This document shows positions 22,783 through 33,128 of a DNA stretch of 64,000 bases, in pieces; positions within the stretch are counted from its first letter, which is position 1, and every line of letters begins with the position of its first letter. Origin of the DNA: Puccinia triticina (Eukaryota; Basidiomycota; Pucciniomycetes; Pucciniales; Pucciniaceae); NCBI RefSeq assembly GCF_026914185.1, contig NC_070562.1, forward strand, positions 6,696,001 through 6,760,000, given 5' to 3'. Under the pieces are notes generated by a model that was not told where the DNA came from, searched no databases, and worked only from the letters and a program-made list of their open reading frames with translations. The position numbers and the translations under genes were made by a program.

Positions 22783-23766
22783 TTGCTAGTGAGCCTCCGA
22801 TTTTTTTTTCTTCCACATTGGGAATCAAAGATTTACCCTGTGATTATGTATTTGCCCAGACTTATTGATGCTAGTTTCGCCAACGCATTGGAGAATGATC
22901 TCTTGCCGCAGTATGAGGACGTATTGATCGGTTTCAAAGAAGGTTTTGATCAAGGTATCCCTGATCATAGGATAGGGAGTCTGGATTGTTTCACACCGGA
23001 CAATCACAAATCTTCCGAAACCGCGCGACAAAAAATCGAGGACTCCATCCAGAAAGAACTGGAGGTAAAGCGGATGTTCGGCCCTTTCTCTCGGGAAGAA
23101 GTTGCAGCTAGGTTCAAATTTTTTAGATCAAATCCTTTAGGTGCAGTGGTCAACAATGATGGCGCGGTTCGGCCAATCAATGATCTTTCATTCCCGAGGG
23201 GAGATGCAGAGATTAGGTCGGTAAACTCTTTTGTCGATAAAGACCTTTTTAACACGACATGGGACGATTTCAACATCGTGTCAAAATTCTTCGCCGGCGA
23301 TGAGCGGCAACTGGAGCTGGCGTTGTTCGACTGGGAAAAAGCCTACCGGCAAATCCCTACAAAGATGGAACAATGGAAGTTTTTGCTCATGAAAAACTTC
23401 GAAGGTCAATTTCTGTTGGATACGCGCATCACGTTCGGAGGCGTAGCTGGGTGCGGCTCTTTTGGACGACCAGCTGACGCGTGGAAATTGATAATGAAGG
23501 GGCATTTTGATTTGGTTACTGTTTTCAGATGGGTCGACAACAATCTTTTTGTACGGGTAAAAGGAGCGCCCGTGGACATGCGCGACATTGTGAAGAAGTC
23601 CTTGGAGCTGGGGGTCTTGACGAATGTGAAGAAATTCACGAACTTCTCCGATGAGCAAAAATTCATTGGTTTTGTGTGGAACGGCATCCATGGAGGACGC
23701 GCCGTAGCTGTACATTGTTCAGAGGCTGAGTTCTGTGAGGGTTTTAGCCCTTACTCAGCTTCCTAG
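22783..23766 (+). pseudogene. DIRS-like copy 1: reverse transcriptase fragment
   Basis: Open for 327 codons. The RT core includes FGPFSREEVAARF, NPLGAVVNNDGAVRPINDLSFPRG, LALFDWEKAYRQIPT, GGVAGCGSFGRPADAW and FRWVDNNLFV. The last motif should read VDD; the Asn replaces a catalytic Asp, and copy 2 at 31.8 kb still has VDD. The protein stops before the RNase H domain. Layout and motifs match the RT of tyrosine-recombinase retroelements (DIRS group). Sequence from 22068 to 22782 shows possible decayed linker coding but no firm protein. Confidence 0.8.
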
Positions 23767-24098
23767 GGGAGCCCGACCTTGTCGCTAATGCCACCAGCTC
23801 CAGGCTCCCCGATGTGTGGGTTGGCTGCGTGAGGAGCCCACTCATCCTTGATTTAGAAAGGCGCGCCGCAGCCGCTCTTTCGTCCAGGGCGTCCGCGTAT
23901 TCTTATCGCGGTGGGCCTTGAGTGGCAACTCCTCCGCGAGACAGCTTTTAGCGCCTAGCAGGAGGCTTCTTGAGGAGGGCCTAATGTGAGCCCCATAAAC
24001 TCAGCTTCTAAGAGCCTGAGACATTAGGTGAGCTCAAACCTCTGAGAAGCAGGAACCTGACACGCAACTTGATTACAACTAAACCACACACATCAATC
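23767..24098. other. Junction between DIRS-like RT and the recombinase gene
   Basis: About 330 bases without a gene, separating the plus-strand RT fragment from the minus-strand recombinase. It includes GAGCC and CTCAG-rich short repeats that could belong to split repeats of a DIRS-like element. I cannot prove an end here. Confidence 0.4.
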
Positions 24099-25067
24099 CT
24101 ACATCGACAAGATAGCCAAGGCGGACTCTTTCTCGGAGGGGGAGTACGGTCTCAGATAGAGCTTATAGCAGTCTGAGGTCCAACGACCCAGATAGCACAG
24201 TTGGTCTACCGGGACTCCCAAGGCATGCCGCAGCGAGGCTCCTCCGACTCGGAAGGAGTGCCCCGAGATGCCACGGAAGCCACCAGATTCTAAAGTTGTC
24301 TTTAGGAGAGAGACTACCGCTGGCCGCGTGAGGTGGCCACGTCCTGTCGGCGTGGGGTATCCAAAAAGACCGTCCTCTGGATGCCTAGAGTCCGCCAACC
24401 TCCTGAGAACCGCCGCGACGGGGCACAGCGGGCCTCCTACTGGTTTTAGGTGCACCAATTGAGGGGCACCGGGTCTTGCCGTCTTTGCGCCTCTCAAGGC
24501 CAAGGAGATGACCGGCGAATTGGAGTCGCCTTCGGGGTAGGACAATCGTACGTCTCCTACGAGGAGGGAGGAGGCCGCGTCCGGGGGTGTCGACTCGTGC
24601 CAGTACGTTAGTTCCGCCAAGCGGGTCATCCCCCAGAAGGCGACTAAGGCTAAGTCGAGCGCCGCGCGTTTGAAGGGATCCCCACCTCGCCAGGTGGCGT
24701 AGAGGTGGACCAGATGGTGCAGATGGATAGCCGATTTGGGGGGGCGGGCGGGAGATTCGGCGTCCAGCCATGCCGAAGAGCGTAGAAGCACGATAACCTT
24801 CGAGGCGGACCCGGAGGGGTATGTGTGGTCGTGGTAAAGATGCCACGCCTTCAAGCCGAATAAGTATCGAGCCACGGTTTTAGCCGTCACCTCTCGTGAG
24901 GTCTGCTTGCCAACCGCTCTTCCTGCCCACCAGCAGAAATGGTGGATGTCTTTTTCCGTTGCCGGTAGGAGGACGCGGACGTTAGGGGTGATGCGTTTGA
25001 AGCGAATATACTTCTTCACTCCTGCGTTGTATGTGAGTAGGGTATTCCATTTCCAACCATACTGCAT
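24099..25067 (-). CDS. Tyrosine recombinase of a DIRS-like element
   Basis: Intact 322-residue frame. An N-terminal SAM-like core-binding half (WNTLLTYNAGVKKYIRF, TAKTVARYLFGLKAWHLYH) is followed by the catalytic half. The catalytic set is visible: Arg149 in GMTRLAEL, His270 and Arg273 in HSFRVGG, then LGRWTSDCYKLYLR with the Trp in the usual His/Trp place and the nucleophile Tyr at 301 or 304. Such enzymes join a circular cDNA to the genome without target duplication. It lies tail to tail with the plus-strand RT at 22783-23766. In most DIRS elements both genes share a strand; an inverted recombinase is reminiscent of the algal element Kangaroo, from memory. Alternatively the gene belongs to another element. 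It is far less decayed than the RT beside it. Confidence 0.85.
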   Translation of the reverse strand: MQYGWKWNTLLTYNAGVKKYIRFKRITPNVRVLLPATEKDIHHFCWWAGRAVGKQTSREVTAKTVARYLFGLKAWHLYHDHTYPSGSASKVIVLLRSSAWLDAESPARPPKSAIHLHHLVHLYATWRGGDPFKRAALDLALVAFWGMTRLAELTYWHESTPPDAASSLLVGDVRLSYPEGDSNSPVISLALRGAKTARPGAPQLVHLKPVGGPLCPVAAVLRRLADSRHPEDGLFGYPTPTGRGHLTRPAVVSLLKTTLESGGFRGISGHSFRVGGASLRHALGVPVDQLCYLGRWTSDCYKLYLRPYSPSEKESALAILSM

Positions 25068-25119
25068 GTGTATTTACTCTCCCTGTTTCTCCAGGATCCT
25101 GGGACCCTGAGACCGCAAG

Positions 25120-25560
25120 TTGGGTCGCGGCGAAGCCGCGTTTGGCGGCGGAGCCGCCCACAAACCCGGAGCAGCAATTTTGCGGCGAAGCCGCTGGCGG
25201 CCCCGGAGTCCCGCAGCGGGTGATTGGCGCGGAGCTGATGCTCTAGCAAAGGAACTGTGCTGATGCAACAGTAAAAAAAAGGACCGTTGGGCTGATGCCC
25301 CAATGCCCTAATGCGGGTAATTTTTTGGTTTTTTTTTTTTGGAATTTACTCTTGCTGTTTCTTCAAGAACCTGGCCCCTTGGGGCCGCAAGTTGGGTCGC
25401 GGCGGAGCCGCCCACTCAGTTGGAGCAGGAATTTTGCGGCGAAGCCGCCCACTCCGTTGGAGCAGCAATTTTGCGGCGAAACCGCGGGGCGGGGTAGAGC
25501 TGATGCTCGGCCCCTCGAGGGCTGGTGCTCGAAGAAGTTTGGGGCTGAGCTGATGCTCTG
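25120..25560. repeat. Cluster of GCGGCGAAGCCGC palindromes
   Basis: The palindrome GCGGCGAAGCCGC and close variants (GGCGGCGGAGCCGCC) recur many times, often inside a longer unit beginning GGAGCAGCAATTTTGCGG. Two blocks at about 25130-25215 and 25385-25490 share the phrase AAGTTGGGTCGCGGCG. The unit AGCTGATGCTC also recurs. Non-coding; each unit folds into a hairpin. Confidence 0.75.
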
Positions 25561-26027
25561 GGTTCAGACGCCAATGCGCACAAACAAATTTTGATGGCTA
25601 GGAAGGCTTACGCTGATGCGCTGCAGCCTTAGCAGACCAGGGGCATTTTGTGGTGAAAAGAAGAGCCCTATTTAAGCTAATCAGAAAGTCCTCGCAGCTA
25701 CTGTATCCCGGTCCTCCCACAGAATTGTAACATGGGGTCATCTCCGATGAAGTCATGCCACGATCAGCCCCAAGACTTCCAATCTGGGTAGTGACCGCGA
25801 GTCCGCTCATTTGCTCGCACTTAGTCACGGGCTGCCAATCCCAGCCCGGCGCTTTTCCCCAAAGGAAACACATGCACCACCTTATGCGGAATATCATTCA
25901 CGAAGCGTCTGACACCACGTAGTTTCAACTGTCCCTAGCCAGAGAGCCAGGATGAGCCCATACATTAAAGACACCATTCTTCACTGGCGTGCTGGTGCAT
26001 ACAACAGCTTAGCAAATAAAATCCTGC
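25561..26027. other. No gene seen
   Basis: No supported coding frame. TTACGCTGATGCGCTGCAGCC near 25608 (in pieces) has a close relative at 28918, just after the first Helitron end, suggesting an older repeat that the Helitron entered. Confidence 0.4.
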
Positions 26028-26500
26028 TTGGCAAGCAGGTGCTGGGTAGCTGCTCTGTGGAAAGGTGTCCTCAACGGCGAGAACATCGCCGAGGAGGAGG
26101 CTGCTCCGGCGAGCGGGTCTTTTCACTGCTTGCTGGGGAGGAATCTCTGTTGGAATCATCCCCGGCAAGCGGATCCCCACTCGCCCGGGAGGATTCCTCA
26201 TGTCCGAGGACCTTGCACCTGCTTGCTGAGAAATCTTCCTCAACAAGCAGGTACAAGTCATGGGGGGAATGGAACAAAATCCATCCCGCCAAGTACAAAG
26301 GTGTACCCGTTTGGAAAGCCCCCCCAGAAAGCAGTTACCATTTTTAACTGCTTGGAGCAATCTTCCTTGGAATCATGCGCCAGCGGAACAATCCCCAAGT
26401 AATATGTACATGTACCCGCTTGCCCAAGATGATTCCCAGACCTTGGCAAGCAGGTGTAATTTTTATGACCAAGAGGAAGCCTTCCGGGCAAGCAGGGGAA
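26028..26500. repeat. Interspersed GCAAGCAGGT / ACCTGCTTGC repeats
   Basis: The 10-mer GCAAGCAGGT and its reverse complement occur repeatedly, spaced by 40-80 bases, with CCGAGGAGG/TCCTC motifs between. All three frames on both strands are partly open because of the repeats, but no protein is recognisable. It may be the 5' part of the adjacent Helitron. Confidence 0.5.
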
Positions 26501-26769
26501 TCCATCACAAGGTCCTGCAACATTTCACGTCAAAGGTATCAACAGGTTTGAAGCAAGGAAAAGACACACAAAAATGATGAGCCCGGTATATTTTCCCACT
26601 GTCAATAAAGGCCAGAAATATTACCTTTGTCTGCTACTGTTACACTGACAAGGTATCACTAGCTTCACAGACATGAAAACAATCAACAGAGCGACCTATG
26701 ACACTTACTGGAAAACAGCAGAGGTCCTCAGACTTGCATTGCTGCCAATGCTGGCACAAAACCGCAGGC

Positions 26770-28668
26770 TGGCAGATGGGCAAAGCCCTACATCATTTTT
26801 TCTGCATCCTACTTATCCACAGCCCACTCTCAAACCCTCAAGAATTGTTCAACCACATTGCTGTTGTGCTCTTGGATGACCTGCTGCACCAACTCCAAAC
26901 GGTCTACCAGGTCAAAAACCCCTCAGATCAACTTCACATCTTGCTCTGCTACTACCTACTGGCAAGGAAGCCTCAGAAGAGTGGAAAAACTCTTGCCGGT
27001 TGGACTCCATACCCCCGCTTCTGGGGAGGGGCAATTATTGAAAACACTATGCATGAAGAAGATCTCCAGTAAGGGGAGTGTGCAGACCTATTCCAAAAAA
27101 TGTGACAAACCCTGAACCATAAAAAATGGATCATTGTTGACTTAGCTGTGCATTTGGCGGAAGCAAATGCTGCCAGCATGCTATATGTGGATGAGCCCGG
27201 TGGGTGTGGCAAAACCTACACAATGAATACTGTTATCCATTCCCTGAAAGCCATGCACATCCCCGCAGTAGTGGTTTCATCCTCAGATGCTGCTTCCCTA
27301 ATGTCAGTCAATGGTGCCACTGCCCACTCCCGGCTCAAATTTCCAATAGAAATCCACTCAACCAGCACCTTCATGTTTGCCCTTTGGTCTCAATGCGCTG
27401 AGGTATTGAAAGAGGCAGGTGTGATCATATGAGACAAGGTTTCAATGCAACATGACATGCTGTTGAGGTGGTTGCAGACCGCTTTCTTCAAGATCTTATG
27501 CAAGACGGCCAACCTTTTGGTGGCAAGTTAGTCATATTTGGGAGGGGGGGATTTCCAACAGACACTCTTGGTTGTGCGCAACGGGACTATCTTTGACCTG
27601 GAGGCAGCCTTCATGATCACCTCATCTCTATGGGCCCATGTTATCAAGTTCTCCTTGACCAAGAACTTGAGGCTGAGTGGTGGTTCAGACTCTGCACTGA
27701 CAGAGCTGAATGCTTCATTCTACCGCTGGCTACTGACAATTGGAAACAGTACTGGGCAGCACAAATATCATACCCCCCAGACACTTGACTTTGGAGACGT
27801 ATATGCAAGCCTGACTGAGACAGCTGTTCCCAATCATTTTATAACCACCGTGTACCCAAGTTCACCTCTGCACTCCTGAGATTGAGCCACCAACATCAAA
27901 TACTATGGCTCACGTGTGATTTTGGTGTTGCTCAACCATCAATGATGTTTGTTCCCGGTGCCTGCCCGGGAGATTTGTTGAATTCCTCACAATTGACGCC
28001 ATGGCCACCAATATGAATGGGATCAATGAAGAGGAAGCAGTGACAGAAGAAGTCCCCCACATCACCAGGAAAAAACAATGATCACTTGCCTACAAGTGAC
28101 ATGAAATAGTAAAAAGGCCCCTTTGCACTTTGCTGTGTCACCTGCAGACAAGTGATCATTAATTTTTCCTGGTGTATGTTCTTGATCCGCGGCCTGCCAG
28201 AATCAACCCTCCAAATCAAGTTTGCCATACTCATAATCCTGCTCCACAACCTTGACCTGGGAGCGGGACCAGACTATTGATAGATGAGATTGCCCCCGGT
28301 GGGTTCAAGTGCAGCATACTTACCAGATTGCATGTCAGCTCTATGTGCACCATCCCCAAGATCAAACTTATCCACAAAGCTAATGCCTCTAATGGTGTAT
28401 TGTTCAGTTGGTTCCAATTCCTGGTTGCAATAGCATTTGCGCTCACAATCAACAAGTCCCAGGGCCAATCACTTGCGCAAAGGTCATGGTGTACCTCCCA
28501 TACTCTGTTTTCAGCCATGGCCAACTGTACGTTGCCCTCTCCCAGGTAACATCCATCATGGCTCTCTCAATAGGGATTGTCACACAGCCAACACAGCCCA
28601 ATTCCAAAATCAATGTTTTCAACCTTGATGTGATCAGGAGGCGCACAACTCACGTAGCACAAGCTTGA
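26770..28668 (+). pseudogene. Helitron copy 1: Pif1-type helicase remnant
   Basis: Pieces of the helicase half of a RepHel protein in order: LHHFFCILLIHSPLSNPQELF (26790 region), Walker A region YVDEPGGCGKTYTMN (27184-27228), ATAHSRLKFPI, FGGGDFQQTLLVVRN, LWAHVIKFSLTKNLRL, RGLPESTLQIKFAI...LHNLDLG, and the C-terminal FALTINKSQGQSLAQ then FSHGQLYVALSQV (read across a frameshift). Walker A has Cys in place of Thr (GGCGKT). Stops and frameshifts break it several times, and a 112-bp MITE sits at 28063. No Rep nuclease (HUH) domain is visible. Confidence 0.85.
28063..28174. mobile_element. 112-bp MITE inside the Helitron helicase
   Basis: Ends CACCAGGAAAAAACAATGATCACTTG and inverted counterpart CAAGTGATCATTAATTTTTCCTGGTG (in pieces), with TGTCA near the centre. 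Same termini as the 0.9-kb element at 6959-7871. It interrupts the helicase between the EEVPH and RGLPE segments, which are adjacent in the family. Confidence 0.75.
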
Positions 28669-28823
28669 GTGAACCAGAGATCAGGATTCTTTGCACATGC
28701 ATATACAATATGGGCCTTCAATGCTATGTTATATGATTTATTTCTTTGGGGGCCCAAGACCTGGAGCCAAATTGACCCCAGTTGCTCTCATCCATACCCT
28801 CACCCCTTTTCCTATCACTGATC

Positions 28824-28853
28824 GCGCGGCGTTTGCGCCGCGTTTTCCCCTAG
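28824..28853 (+). mobile_element. Helitron 3' end 1: hairpin plus CTAG
   Basis: The hairpin CGCGGCG-TTTG-CGCCGCG is followed by TTTTCCC and CTAG, with T as the next base. Helitrons end in a short GC-rich hairpin followed by CTRR and insert between A and T. It lies 185 bases after the helicase remnant, on the expected strand. Confidence 0.85.
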
Positions 28854-29369
28854 TTTGTTTTCATTTCAAGTCAGCCTCCGCGCCGATGCGCTTAGCTAGA
28901 TATCTGAGGGCCATGGCTTACGCTGATGTGCTCCAGCCATGGAACCCTGGGGAGCAATCAACAGCGGGAACACGGGACCATTTATGAAAATCCTTGGACC
29001 CAGGCAGCGGCAAGAAAATTAACACAAGGGAAGTCGGCTACGCGGCCCAAACCTGCGATCAATTTCATTTTTGAGATTAGCCTCGGAGATGCAAATCATG
29101 ATCATTGAGATGAGCCCATAGATGCAAACATGACCTGGGTCCGCAAACCAAACAAATCAACCCAGATATTGACTGCCGGCGCATGACTTAGGCTAGCAAC
29201 ACGCTATTCCTCACCAGAGCCGCTACGCCCTCGCACAATCGTCGCAGTTCCTCCCGCGGACTTCCCACCCCGCAACCAGAGATCAGCGGTAATGTCAGTA
29301 GGTGAAATCTCTGCATCAGATCATTTACTCAACCAACTTCATCTCACCCCCGAAACAACCAAGCTGCGG

Positions 29370-30300
29370 ATGAAATATCAATGCAGCACCGGCACACAGT
29401 CGAAGCGGTTGACCGCTCACTTCGAGACCTTATGCAAGACCTGACAACCGACCATTCGGGGGCAAGTTGATACTGTTTGGTGGAGATTTCAGGCAGACAC
29501 TTCCGGTCGTCCGGAACAGCACCATATTTGACCAGGAAGGCGCCTGTATTATCAGCTCCTCTCTCTGGGCCGTTGTCTCCAAATTCTCTTTGATGGACAA
29601 CCTGAGGTTGAGAAATGGTCCGGAGCCTGGGTCAACAGAACTGAATCTGGCCTTTTTCCGGTGGCTGCTAACCGTTGGCAATGGGAGCGCTCAGACCAAA
29701 TACTCTGCTCCTGTGACCATCGACTTTGGCAGTGTATTTGCGAACCCCTGAGAAGCAGTTGTCTCAAATCACAGCATAACAACTGTCTACCCTGGGCTTC
29801 ATGTTCCACACTCCCGGGATCACGACACAAACATTGAGTATTACGGCTTCCGCCTGATCTTGACGCCTCTTAACCGGGACATTCAAGAGATTAATGACGT
29901 TTGTGCCTGACGTCTGCCTGGGACCTTTGTACATTTCCAGTCGATTGACACTATGGCTACAGAACTGGACGGGGTTGGGGAAGAGGATGCGGTTCCAGAA
30001 GAAGTTCTGCACATGTTCTCAATTAAACTCATCCACCAGGCAAACACTGCACATGGGGTCTCCTTCAGTAGGTATCAGTTCCCGGTGGCAATGGTGTTTG
30101 CACTGACAATCAACAATTTGCAGGTCCAATCACTTGCGCAGGTTGTGGTCTACCTTCCAAGGCCCGTATTCAGCCACGGCCGACTCTACGTGGCATTATT
30201 GCGGGTCTATCTGTGGGGATTGTAACTGACCCATTGGCCACAACCACTACCAACATTGTTCATTTGGACGTACTCAGAAAGTGCTCCAAATACATAGATG
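29370..30300 (+). pseudogene. Helitron copy 2: Pif1-type helicase remnant
   Basis: Second, shorter copy: ISMQHRHTVEAVDRSLRDLMQD (29370 region), LFGGDFRQTLPVVRNSTIFD, LWAVVSKFSLMDNLRL, EEDAVPEEVLHMF, and FALTINNLQVQSLAQ then FSHGRLYVALLRV. The part carrying the Walker A is absent and the segment between EVLHMF and IKLIHQ is deleted. GGDFRQTLPV is closer to the family consensus than in copy 1. Several frame breaks. Confidence 0.85.
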
Positions 30301-30718
30301 ACTAGGTCTACTCCCACAGACACTGATTAATTTGTATGTAGAGTTTTTATGTATGCGCGCATTCTGTTCCTGTAATTAATCCCAGATGTCTGAATACACA
30401 ATGCATTCACAAGCCGGATACCAGCAAAAGCTTATCCAATTCCGGGCATGGTTGCTCGGGCGGACACACAAGAGATTGGGTTGCAGAGGAAGCAAACAAA
30501 CCACAAAATCATGAAAGAGGAGTTAGGAGTTAGGGTTTGGCTTAGGGTTTTTTTTAAAAAAAAAAAACAGGCAAGGTGTTAAATGTTGGAAGGAAACATC
30601 AGCTACGCCCACCCCAAATTGCGGGCAAAATCTGGCCCCTCACAGCTCATTCCTTTAGCATGGAACGCCGGCGCGCCGCTCTGTACTCCTTTGCAAATCA
30701 TATTTCAATTTCCCAATT

Positions 30719-30748
30719 GCGCGGCGTAACACGCCGCGTTTTTTCTAG
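30719..30748 (+). mobile_element. Helitron 3' end 2: hairpin plus CTAG
   Basis: GCGCGGCGTAACACGCCGCG forms a hairpin, followed by TTTTTT and CTAG, then T. Same layout as the end at 28853, so two related Helitrons lie in tandem. Confidence 0.85.
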
Positions 30749-31027
30749 TGTCTACCATTGTGGGCACCAAGATGGTGTGTCCATCTGAGAGAAACGCTGC
30801 AATGCTCGGTAGGTGGTATTGGACTGGCATTTCAGATGATCTTGGAAGAGGGCAAGGAGCGGGCTAGTATCTGACAAGAAAAATTGGAACGGAGGGGATT
30901 CAATGGGGGTTTCAGAGCCAGTAATCCCACAACCGACAACCACTATTTAAAGAAAAACGTGGATATCAGGGCTACACGATGTGTCAGGCGACGGGAGAGA
31001 GCAAGCTACACAGGTCCAACGGCAAAT
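30749..31027. other. No gene seen; end region of DIRS-like copy 2
   Basis: Between the Helitron end and the RNase H part of the DIRS-like element. No recombinase gene is visible here, so copy 2 either lost it or never carried it on this side. Confidence 0.4.
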
Positions 31028-32233
31028 CTAAACGAATCCTGCTACTCTCTTGGAGTCTGGAGCAGTCTCCCCGGGAGAGTGCGTCAGCCCGGTTGCTAGC
31101 GGAAGTGATCCATCGTGCCTTGATGTCCACTTTAGGAGGTCTTGGATGACTTTCCATTCCTTGTTAACCGCTACTTTGCCAGACCTTTGTCTCCCAATTA
31201 CTGATTCCGTAGACGTATTGTCCGTTCCCACCCAAAAAACCTTACCTTGATGTCCTCCCAGTGACAGCAGGATCAGCAAGCCTAGTCGAACCGCGACAGT
31301 CTCAAGCCAAGAGATGTCGCGAGGGTGGTCGGGGTCAGAGTTCCAGCCTGATCTGACGCGAAATTGGGCCCAGCGTCCGCAAACTATCACGCCAATGCCG
31401 AAAGAGGTGGAGGCGTCACCGACCCATCCTATATCGACTGGGTGCGGACAAGCCACTAGTCGAGTAAGCTTCTGGGTCGTCAACGTATGGATCCATCGCT
31501 CAACGTCGTCCAACACGTAAATCGGGGGTTGACGCGGGTGGTGGCGGAAAATCCAACTATTCATCCAGCGGTAGAACCCATTGATGTAACATTGGAGCTG
31601 GGGGAACAGGCAAGCCACGTGACCCAACCTGCCTGCCATTACTTCTACTTCATCGAAGGTGAAAACCTTCCCTGGGATCAGGAGGGAGCCTAGTTGATCG
31701 AGGCGCCGTTCAACCTTCTCCTGCAATAGTCGGACGGTCATTTCACAACCGTTCCAGATAAAGCCCAAGAACTTCTGTTCGTCTCCGAAGGGGGAGTACT
31801 TAGTTTTGTTTGTCAGTACCCCCAGAACTGCGGACCTGTCTGCCACTTCGTCCATATCTACCTGTGAGTCAATTTCCTTCACAAACAGGTTGTCGTCCAC
31901 CCAACGGAAGATGGTGGTTAAGTTAAATTCATGTAGCATAATTAATTTCCAGGCGTCTGCTGGCCGGCCGGAGGAACCGCAACCGGCTACACTGCCAAAG
32001 GCTATCCAAGTATCTAGCAGCAGTTTGTTGTCAAAGGTGAGCGTAAACAGATATGGCCATTGTTCCGGGGCCGTGGGAATCTGGCGATACGCTTTCTCCC
32101 AGTCAAACAAGGCAAGCTGGCAGGGTTTGTCGCGCGTTCTGAAGAATGCGGCAACGACTTTGAAGTCGTCCCAAGTTGTCGTGAAGTCGAGCTTGTCGAC
32201 AAAGGAGTTAACGGAAGGGATGTCGGGGTCTGA
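31028..32233 (-). pseudogene. DIRS-like copy 2: RT rear half and RNase H
   Basis: Begins at the MULE A border with DIPSVNSFVDK and continues through LALFDWEKAYRQIPT, GSVAGCGSSGRPADAW, and the intact catalytic motif FRWVDDNLFVK. Then comes a connection segment (EVEVMAGRLGHVACLFP). RNase H follows: VGWVGDASTSFGIGV with its Asp, SWLETVAVRLGL with Glu, and GTDNTSTES with Asp. It ends ...KRVAGFV. The frame is open over 400 codons, so apart from the insertion this half is well preserved. Confidence 0.9.
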
Positions 32234-32517
32234 CCTTGGTTCACGGGGTGGGTGAAAATTACAAAGTGTGTTTTGCACCGACACCTTGGTGTAAAACCCA
32301 CCCAATGCAAAAATACTCAAACCCCCCTATTGGAGTAAATTTGCATTGACCATTGGCAAAACCAGTCGATGCAAACCTTGGAGTGCAAATATTTGCGTGC
32401 AAAAGACAATCTGAGGGGGTGTGCATTGGTAATTTTACACTCACACCCATTACACACCCTGCTGCACCGGGTGCAAAAATACCGACCAGGCCCCAAACAT
32501 CTAAGTTTGCACCTTAA

Positions 32518-32865
32518 GAGCATCCGCATTGGTGCGGGTGTAACTCAAGGAGTAACAGATCTGCTTACTCCCGGATTAGCGCTAATCCCGGCCGGCAGCC
32601 GCATCGGTGCGGGATAAAAAGCTGTGTAAGTATGTGGTATGCACCTACAGCTTATGTAAGCTGTGTTTGGTGCATACTTTTGGGTGGGGAGGAGTGTCTG
32701 CATGCAGCGCTTACTCCCAGGATTAGCGAGGAGTAACTTTACTCCCGCTTACTCCAAATTGTACTCCCGGGAGGAGTTTAGTCCGATTAAATCGGACCCG
32801 ATGCGGTTGCCGAGGAGGATTAGTTACGCTAATCCTCCCTTAATCCGCAACCGATGCGGATGCTC
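32518..32865. mobile_element. PIF/Harbinger-type MITE
   Basis: 348 bp with inverted ends GAGCATCCGCATTGGTGCGG and (reversed) GAGCATCCGCATCGGTTGCGG in pieces. It is flanked by TAA at 32515-32517 and 32866-32868. A 3-bp TWA duplication and a GAGCATCCGCA-like end are typical of Harbinger. The interior repeats the ends (CCGGATTAGCGCTAATCCCGG) and has no gene. It sits between the left end and the gene of MULE A. Confidence 0.85.
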
Positions 32866-33128
32866 TAATGAGCACTCAGATGAGATCATCACCGTGTATC
32901 CTTGGTGAGTCAAGGTTAACCGTGGTCATCAACATTACCAATATGGATATCCCGCCCCCCGCAGGCTGTTTCGGAGTATCAAGACTTCCCTTCAAAGGTA
33001 ATGTCACTGCCCCCTTCTGATCAACTGTTCCACCCTTTCGCCGTTTCAACCAATTTTCCCTTCTTCCTAATAGCAATCATTTCAACTGACTCTCTAACTC
33101 AAATCCAATCCCTACTTCCAGTTCCCAA

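Noticed and set aside
25016..25594. Open frames over the GCGGCGAAGCCGC cluster
   Set aside because: Open on both strands because of the repeated palindrome; product has no recognisable feature.
32244..32320. Extension of the DIRS RT frame across the MULE A border (start at 32320)
   Set aside because: The first residues of that frame come from MULE terminal sequence; the host gene begins inside the duplicated CCTTGGTTCAC.
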